From assembly GCA_007375655.1 (NCBI GenBank), contig VMES01000016.1, forward strand, positions 1-6,289: a DNA stretch of 6,289 nt, in the 5' to 3' direction. This DNA is from Parcubacteria group bacterium Greene0416_79 (GTDB lineage: Bacteria > Patescibacteriota > Minisyncoccia > Phycocordibacterales > UBA10002). A model generated the notes under the pieces. That model was not told the origin of the DNA. It saw only the letters and a list, made by a program, of their open reading frames with translations, and ran no database searches. How positions within the stretch are numbered: position 1 is the first letter of the stretch; every line of letters begins with the position of its first letter. The position numbers and the translations under genes are program-made. Shown here piece by piece: positions 1 to 3,016 of this stretch.

Positions 1-1
1 G

Positions 2-799
2 TATGAACTGGACAAAGCGGCGCGGCCGATTGGAGCATTTATTGACGATCTCTCCACTTGGTACCTGCGCCGCTCGCGCGAGCGGATTAAGTCGGATGTG
101 CTTGAAGAAAAAGAAGAGGCACTCGGCACGCTTCGGTTCGTTCTTCTTGAACTGTCTAAAGTGATGGCGCCGTTCACTCCCTTCTTCGCCGAATATCTTT
201 TTCTCCAAGTCAATGGTCAATGGTCAATAGTCAATGGTTCTCAAAGCGTGCATCTGGAAAACTGGCCATTCATAGATTCAAGATTCAAGATTCAAGATTC
301 AAGTACTCTTACCGATATGGAAGAGGTGCGGAAGATAGTATCACTCGCGCTTGAGGCCCGAGCCAGAGCGAATGTGAAAGTGCGACAACCTCTTGCGTCT
401 CTTTTTGTTAAGGATAAAGGATTAAGGATTAAGGATTCAGTGCCGTTGCTTGATTTGATTAAAGATGAAGTCAATGTGAAGGCAGTGAGTTTTGATTCCG
501 CGCGCTCTCAGGAAGTGGCGCTAGACACAGCGCTCACGCCCGAGCTTATAGACGAGGGACAGTTTCGCGAGCTTCTGCGTATGGTGCAGGAGACGCGCAA
601 GAAGATGGGATTCAAGCCCGGAGAATTTGCCGACTTGATGGTTAAAGCAGAAGGAGCGTCTCGGCGCTTTGTGGAACAGCATGGACGAAAGCTCATGGAG
701 GTGGCGACACTTCGGGGTATCTCATTTGCAGACACGGTTGAAGGAGAGACCTTTCAAGCGGGCGAGATCGTACTCGTCCTTGCTCTTGTGAAGAGTTGA
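2..799 (+). CDS. ileS: Isoleucyl-tRNA synthetase, C-terminal part (5' end outside window)
   Basis: Class I synthetase that charges tRNA-Ile in the cytoplasm. Only the last 265 residues are visible; the HIGH and KMSKS catalytic motifs lie upstream of the window. What is seen is the end of the helical anticodon-binding domain, with the signature DDLSTWYLRRSRERIK near the start, then MAPFTPFFAE, ARANVKVRQPL, LIKDEVNVKAV and a final small domain containing LTPELIDEGQFRELLRMVQ. The DEVNVKAV and VRQPL blocks and the DEGQFRELLR block fit IleRS better than ValRS or LeuRS. There is no C-terminal CxxC zinc module, as is usual for this subtype. Reading frame 2 is open from the first base. Three tandem heptamer runs (210-237, 274-301, 408-435) fall in loops that vary in the family and are translated as unusual linkers. 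A terminator follows at 856-892. Confidence 0.92.
   Translation, partial: YELDKAARPIGAFIDDLSTWYLRRSRERIKSDVLEEKEEALGTLRFVLLELSKVMAPFTPFFAEYLFLQVNGQWSIVNGSQSVHLENWPFIDSRFKIQDSSTLTDMEEVRKIVSLALEARARANVKVRQPLASLFVKDKGLRIKDSVPLLDLIKDEVNVKAVSFDSARSQEVALDTALTPELIDEGQFRELLRMVQETRKKMGFKPGEFADLMVKAEGASRRFVEQHGRKLMEVATLRGISFADTVEGETFQAGEIVLVLALVKS
210..237 (+). repeat. 4 x 7-bp tandem repeat TCAATGG inside ileS
   Basis: Four head-to-tail copies of TCAATGG, the third reading TCAATAG. They are translated in frame as roughly VNGQWSIVNG, between the end of a conserved helix (FFAEYLFLQ) and the conserved SVHLENWP block. Because 7 is not a multiple of 3, the units are read in all three phases. The TCAATGG sequence is stop-free in every phase on this strand. 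Confidence 0.9.
274..301 (+). repeat. 4 x 7-bp tandem repeat AGATTCA inside ileS
   Basis: Four perfect copies of AGATTCA, followed by AG as the start of a fifth. They are translated as DSRFKIQDSS between the conserved ENWP block and MEEVRKIVSLALEARA, where IleRS proteins normally carry a variable linker. The unit is stop-free in all three forward phases. Confidence 0.92.
408..435 (+). repeat. 4 x 7-bp tandem repeat TTAAGGA inside ileS
   Basis: Four copies of TTAAGGA, the second reading TAAAGGA. They are translated as VKDKGLRIKDS between VRQPLASLF and LLDLIKDEVNVK. Each unit contains TAA, but none of the four falls in the ileS frame. A perfect fifth copy would place TAA in frame at 437-439. 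Confidence 0.9.
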
Positions 800-855
800 A
801 CCGGATCTCTGTTCTGTTGATAACAGAGGATTGACGCGCGGCAGGAGCGCAAAAA

Positions 856-892
856 CCCGCAGGGGAACACAGTTCTCTTGCGGGCTCTTTTT
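856..892 (+). terminator. ileS: Intrinsic terminator downstream of ileS
   Basis: A 12-bp stem (856-867 with 873-884, starting CCCGCA and closing TGCGGG, with two G-U pairs) encloses a 5-nt loop. CTC and five T residues (888-892) follow. It lies 57 bp after the ileS stop and points in the ileS direction. The A5 tract at 851-855 could let it work weakly on the reverse strand as well. Confidence 0.75.
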
Positions 893-947
893 GTATTGTA
901 TGCAGATTACGGACGCAAAAAAGATTTTCTCCTAATGTTGTGTTGCA

Positions 948-977
948 AAACTTTCTTACTTTAAAGTAAGAAAGTTT
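948..977. repeat. Perfect 30-bp palindrome
   Basis: The 15-base arm AAACTTTCTTACTTT (948-962) is followed directly by its exact reverse complement (963-977), with no spacer. Symmetry stops at both ends (A947/C978). The core ACTTTAAAGT is AT-rich and no T-tract follows, so it does not resemble a standard terminator. It could be an operator for a dimeric protein, a cruciform, or a remnant of a mobile or repetitive element; the sequence alone does not decide. Confidence 0.85.
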
Positions 978-1013
978 CCAGTATGTCCTTAAAGAATGAA
1001 TGGTAGGGGAGTT

Positions 1014-1040
1014 AAAAAAACCGGCGCGCCGAGCGCCGGT
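1014..1040 (-). terminator. Intrinsic terminator on the reverse strand
   Basis: An 8-bp GC-rich stem, ACCGGCGC (1020-1027) with GCGCCGGT (1033-1040), has a 5-nt loop. Read on the reverse strand the stem is followed by a run of T residues (complement of A1014-1019). On the forward strand no T-tract follows. It should therefore end a transcript coming from the right on the minus strand, although no confident minus-strand gene lies there. Confidence 0.65.
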
Positions 1041-1119
1041 CATCTTACTTCGCAGATTTTCAGACACCAAAATTTGGTGCTGGGTGAAGTTGTGAAGGTC
1101 GATTTTTCTCATAGCTCAC
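1014..1119 (-). ncRNA. Possible short reverse-strand transcript (small RNA or micro-ORF)
   Basis: The candidate is bounded by a reverse-strand promoter (1126-1154) and the reverse-strand terminator, giving about 105 nt. It could fold with an outer ACTTC/GAAGT stem (1086-1090 with 1047-1051) around a CAGCACCA-type hairpin (1061-1082). A 19-codon frame starting GTG at 1119 and ending TGA at 1060 begins 6 nt after the -10 box, so a leaderless micropeptide is an alternative. No known RNA family is recognised. The call rests only on signal arrangement. Confidence 0.25.
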
Positions 1120-1125
1120 AGTTCG

Positions 1126-1154
1126 TGTATAAAAAGGTTTTTTGGCAGAGTTAA
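1126..1154 (-). promoter_or_regulatory. Candidate sigma-70 promoter, reverse strand
   Basis: Read on the reverse strand, TTAACT (1154-1149) and TATACA (1131-1126) are separated by exactly 17 bp. Initiation would fall near 1119. The -35 region overlaps the upstream part of the forward promoter of the lipoprotein gene, so the two would be divergent. Confidence 0.35.
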
Positions 1155-1157
1155 TCG

Positions 1158-1166
1158 TGCTATCAT
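1158..1166 (+). promoter_or_regulatory. Extended -10 promoter of the small lipoprotein gene
   Basis: TGC-TATCAT forms an extended -10 element (TATCAT at 1161-1166). The -35 position at 17-bp spacing is only a T run. Transcription would begin near 1173-1175, next to the GTG at 1176. An alternative pairing is TTGGCA (1142-1147) with CATACT (1164-1169) at 16 bp. Confidence 0.45.
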
Positions 1167-1175
1167 ACTGTCGGT

Positions 1176-1508
1176 GTGTTATTTGAGAAATCTTTACCAT
1201 GTATGAATGTGAGCAAACTATGTTGCCTTGGAAGCATCCTCTTTTTAACATCCTGTATGACGATGCAGGAGGAGGCCAGCCGGACATTTCGGTTAGTGAA
1301 GTACGATGCCGATGACATCTTTTTTTTCGAGCGAATGGAAAATACACTTACCTCGCTGCGCGAGCTTCAGCCATTCCTCTCGACATTGCCGAAGGAAGTC
1401 TACATTCGCGTGAAGGAGGGATTCGTGTTGTGGCGAGACGGTGAGTGGCGCTTCGAGAGCGGCATCGATCCAGATATGTACTACGCGGCGCTCCGGCGGC
1501 GATACTAA
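1176..1508 (+). CDS. Small putative lipoprotein of unknown function
   Basis: A 110-residue product that I do not recognise as a named family. Its N-terminus ends in a hydrophobic stretch (LCCLGSILF) followed by LTSC, a good lipobox with Cys27 as the lipidation site. The mature part (about 84 residues) would be anchored on the outer face of the membrane. It is charged and helical in the middle, with a WRDGEWRFESG segment and a C-terminal DMYYAALRRRY. The GTG at 1176 is chosen because a -10 box ends 9 nt upstream, as for neighbouring genes. ATG 1203 is a real alternative, giving 101 residues with a shorter, more classical signal peptide and the same lipobox; neither has a Shine-Dalgarno sequence. 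A strong terminator follows, so it is probably monocistronic. Confidence 0.65.
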   Translation: MLFEKSLPCMNVSKLCCLGSILFLTSCMTMQEEASRTFRLVKYDADDIFFFERMENTLTSLRELQPFLSTLPKEVYIRVKEGFVLWRDGEWRFESGIDPDMYYAALRRRY

Positions 1509-1528
1509 TTTTTCCCTCGTGTACTCAA

Positions 1529-1561
1529 GCGCCCTGCAGGAACATGCGGGGCGCCTTTTTT
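1529..1561 (+). terminator. Intrinsic terminator after the lipoprotein gene
   Basis: A 10-bp stem (GCGCCCTGCA 1529-1538 with TGCGGGGCGC 1545-1554, one G-U pair) has a GGAACA loop. C and six T residues (1556-1561) follow. It lies 20 bp after the stop codon, in the expected orientation. Confidence 0.85.
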
Positions 1562-1583
1562 AATGAGCGAATGATTTTTAATG

Positions 1584-1592
1584 TGATACAAT
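1584..1592 (+). promoter_or_regulatory. Extended -10 promoter of the hydrolase gene
   Basis: TGA-TACAAT forms an extended -10 element, with TACAAT at 1587-1592. Only 7 nt separate it from the ATG at 1600, so the transcript would start at or next to the start codon. No convincing -35 box is present, and there is no ribosome-binding sequence. Confidence 0.55.
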
Positions 1593-1599
1593 CGTTTGT

Positions 1600-2175
1600 A
1601 TGTCACGAGGTGGCAGAGTTTTTCTCATCCACGGCTGGGAGGGGAATCCCCAGAATCACTGGTTTCCGTGGCTTTCGCTTGAACTTAAGGCGAATGGCTT
1701 TGAGGTCAATGCTCCGCAGATGCCGCACGCTGGAGAGCCCAGAGTGCTTGAGTGGACCAGGTTTCTGGAAAGATATGTCGGCAAGCCGAACCGGCATACT
1801 TACTTTGTCGGGCACTCGCTTGGGTGCATCGCAATCGCGCGCCACCTCGCGGAGCTTCCCGCGCGGGTGAAAGTCGGCGGATGCGTTTTTGTGGCAGGGT
1901 TCAGCGGGCGGCTCAACATTCCCGAAATCAAAGAATTTTACGAATTGCCTTTTGATCCCAACCAAGCAAAAGCGCATTGCGACAAATTCACCATGATCTT
2001 TTCCGATAACGACCCGTATGTGCCGATTGAAAAGTCCCTTGAATTTGCGAAGCAACTCGGCGCCAAAACAATTTTAGAGCGCGGAAAAGGACATTTTACC
2101 ACTAGAGATGGAGTGAAAGCTTTGCCAAGTGCGTTTTCTGCCCTTTTGAAAATGGGCGGCATATCAGCAGTTTAA
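1600..2175 (+). CDS. RBBP9/YdeN-type alpha/beta serine hydrolase
   Basis: A 191-residue cytoplasmic protein with no signal peptide. It has the alpha/beta-hydrolase layout of the RBBP9/YdeN serine hydrolase family: a first strand ending in VFLIHGW (HG at residues 11-12) with the family-like GNPQNHWFPWL, the nucleophile elbow GHSLG with Ser73, an acid in FSDNDPYVP (Asp138), and the base in GKGHF (His165). The catalytic triad is therefore complete. The length of about 190 residues is normal for the family. Members hydrolyse small esters in vitro, but the natural substrate is generally unknown and nothing here reveals it. It stands alone between a terminator upstream and an inverted heptamer repeat downstream; its stop codon overlaps the first bases of that repeat's left arm. 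The ATG is supported by the adjacent -10 box. Confidence 0.88.
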   Translation: MSRGGRVFLIHGWEGNPQNHWFPWLSLELKANGFEVNAPQMPHAGEPRVLEWTRFLERYVGKPNRHTYFVGHSLGCIAIARHLAELPARVKVGGCVFVAGFSGRLNIPEIKEFYELPFDPNQAKAHCDKFTMIFSDNDPYVPIEKSLEFAKQLGAKTILERGKGHFTTRDGVKALPSAFSALLKMGGISAV

Positions 2176-2271
2176 TTTTCAAGTTTCAATGATCAATTTT
2201 CAATTACGATTTTATTAAGCATTTAATGATTGATTCATTGTTTGAAAATTGGAAATTGTAAATTGATAATT
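2174..2271. repeat. Inverted repeat built from two arms of four 7-bp units
   Basis: The left arm (2174-2203) contains four TTTNCAA-like heptamers: TTTTCAA, GTTTCAA, TGATCAA, TTTTCAA. The right arm (2242-2271) contains four TTGNAAA-like heptamers: TTGAAAA, TTGGAAA, TTGTAAA, TTGATAA. The arms are reverse complements at 24 of 30 positions and flank a 38-nt AT-rich spacer. The element exactly fills the gap between the hydrolase stop and the recO start region. It could act as a weak stem-loop at the end of the hydrolase transcript. Confidence 0.85.
2242..2270 (+). promoter_or_regulatory. recO: Sigma-70-like promoter of recO, embedded in the repeat
   Basis: TTGAAA (2242-2247, 5 of 6 to consensus) and GATAAT (2265-2270, 5 of 6) are spaced by exactly 17 bp. 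This is the best promoter match in the window. Both hexamers consist of the TTGNAAA repeat units. Initiation would fall at about 2277-2278, at the ATG itself. Confidence 0.65.
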
Positions 2272-2277
2272 TTCTTT

Positions 2278-2868
2278 ATGTATCATCTCTATCACACTCC
2301 TGCGTTTGTGCTCGGCGGCGCGGCCTTCGGAGAAGGAAGCAGATATATAGCGCTTCTCACGCGCGAGTTCGGACTCATCACCGCGCGCGCGCAGAGCGTG
2401 TGCGAGGAGCGTTCCAAGTTGCGCTACGGATTGCAGGAGTGGGCGCTTTCGGAGGTGACGCTCGTGCGCGGAGCGATGTGGCGCGTGACCAACGCGGTCC
2501 TCATGTTGAATATCTTCACGCGTCTTCGCGGCGCGCCGGACGCGGTCGCCATGTTCGGACGCGTCTTCCGGCTCTTGCGGCGGCTCCTTCCCGGGGAGGA
2601 GAAGAACGAGAAATTATTTTCGGCGGTGCAGGGAGCGTTTGCGTTTTTTGAACACGAGCAGGCGCGCGGCGGTTCTGTGGAGAGCGTTGAGATTATCCTG
2701 GTCCTTCGGATTCTCTATCTTTTGGGATACCTCGCGCCGCAGGGTGAGTGCCGGCCCTTTGTTTCCGATGTCCTCGGGTGGGACGCTTCGCTCTTGAGGG
2801 AGGCGCAGCGCGTGCGCTCCCGCGCGCTCGCCTCCATCAACCAGTCGCTCAAGGCAAGCCAGCTTTGA
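2278..2868 (+). CDS. recO: DNA repair protein RecO (short form)
   Basis: A 196-residue RecO, which with RecR loads RecA onto SSB-coated single-stranded DNA in RecF-pathway gap repair and anneals complementary strands. The N-terminal OB-fold pattern is clear: YHTPAFVLGGAAFGEGSRYIALLTREFGLITARAQSV, with the G-E-x-S-R-x-x-x-L-x-T-R-E-x-G-L signature at residues 18-33, then KLRYGLQEWALSEVTLVRG. The C-terminal half is helical (EIILVLRILYLLGYLAP, ALASINQSL). RecO is usually about 240 residues and many carry a four-Cys zinc ribbon; here only isolated cysteines remain (Cys42 and one in GECRPF), so the zinc site is absent. ATG 2278 is preferred over an upstream frame start at 2230, whose extra residues merely translate the heptamer repeat and precede the promoter. 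Confidence 0.85.
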   Translation: MYHLYHTPAFVLGGAAFGEGSRYIALLTREFGLITARAQSVCEERSKLRYGLQEWALSEVTLVRGAMWRVTNAVLMLNIFTRLRGAPDAVAMFGRVFRLLRRLLPGEEKNEKLFSAVQGAFAFFEHEQARGGSVESVEIILVLRILYLLGYLAPQGECRPFVSDVLGWDASLLREAQRVRSRALASINQSLKASQL

Positions 2869-3000
2869 GACGCGGAACTGACACAGAACGCCGCCAACCC
2901 CAGTACCAGAGTCCACCACGGACTCGGTACGGGGCACTGCACGGAAGCGACACGGAATACCCCGCCTTGTTCCGCGTTCTTTTTCCGTTTCTGTTCCGTG
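2869..3000. repeat. Nested inverted-repeat spacer between recO and the surface protein
   Basis: The outer arms ACGCGGAAC (2870-2878) and GTTCCGCGT (2969-2977) are exact reverse complements. CGGAA occurs three times in the left and middle part (2873, 2943, 2954), and its complement TTCCG three times in the right part (2970, 2984, 2995). The outer arm begins one base after the recO stop. The right arm is followed by TCTTTTT, so the whole could act as a large terminator for recO. Confidence 0.6.
2898..2934. repeat. Long bulged hairpin inside the recO downstream spacer
   Basis: CCCC-a-GTACC-a-GAGTCC (2898-2914) pairs with GGACTC-GGTAC-GGGG (2920-2934). This gives 15 base pairs with two single-A bulges on the left strand and a 5-nt ACCAC loop. 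The bulges sit between blocks of perfect pairing. No T-tract follows directly. Confidence 0.8.
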
Positions 3001-3007
3001 GTATACT
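2999..3007 (+). promoter_or_regulatory. Extended -10 promoter of the 650-aa surface protein gene
   Basis: TGG-TATACT forms an extended -10 element (TATACT at 3002-3007, 5 of 6). It ends 9 nt before the ATG at 3017. No good -35 box is visible at 17 bp. The TG overlaps the last TTCCGTG motif of the upstream inverted repeat. No Shine-Dalgarno sequence precedes the start. Confidence 0.6.
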
Positions 3008-3016
3008 GTTTCTACT

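Larger units (their letters stand above)
800..1175. other. 376-bp intergenic region without a confident gene
   Basis: No convincing protein gene is seen on either strand. Contents in order: a 7-bp hairpin (CTCTGTT 807-813 with AACAGAG 822-828) with no T-tract; the ileS terminator (856-892); a perfect palindrome (948-977); a reverse-strand terminator (1014-1040); a small hairpin around 1061-1082; and apparently divergent promoters (1126-1166). The open frames crossing it on the reverse strand run antisense into ileS or into the lipoprotein gene and show no family features. Confidence 0.6.

Noticed and set aside
210..435. CRISPR-like repeats
   Set aside because: The units are 7 bp in direct tandem with no spacers, lie in a coding frame, and no cas gene is present.
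831..859. TTGACG at 831-836 as a -35 box for a transcript after ileS
   Set aside because: No -10-like hexamer occurs 15-19 bp downstream; that stretch is the A-tract and stem of the ileS terminator.
693..1112. 139-codon reverse-strand open frame across the ileS end and spacer
   Set aside because: It is antisense to the conserved ileS C-terminus, runs straight through the GC-rich reverse-strand terminator and the 30-bp palindrome, and encodes no recognisable feature.
1445..1870. 141-codon forward open frame overlapping the lipoprotein and hydrolase genes
   Set aside because: It crosses a strong terminator and overlaps, in another frame, the hydrolase region containing the catalytic HG and GHSLG motifs. 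It is an out-of-frame shadow.
2230..2277. Upstream in-frame ATG of recO at 2230
   Set aside because: The extra residues only translate the heptamer repeat, the start lies upstream of the predicted promoter, and the RecO family begins at about the second ATG (2278).
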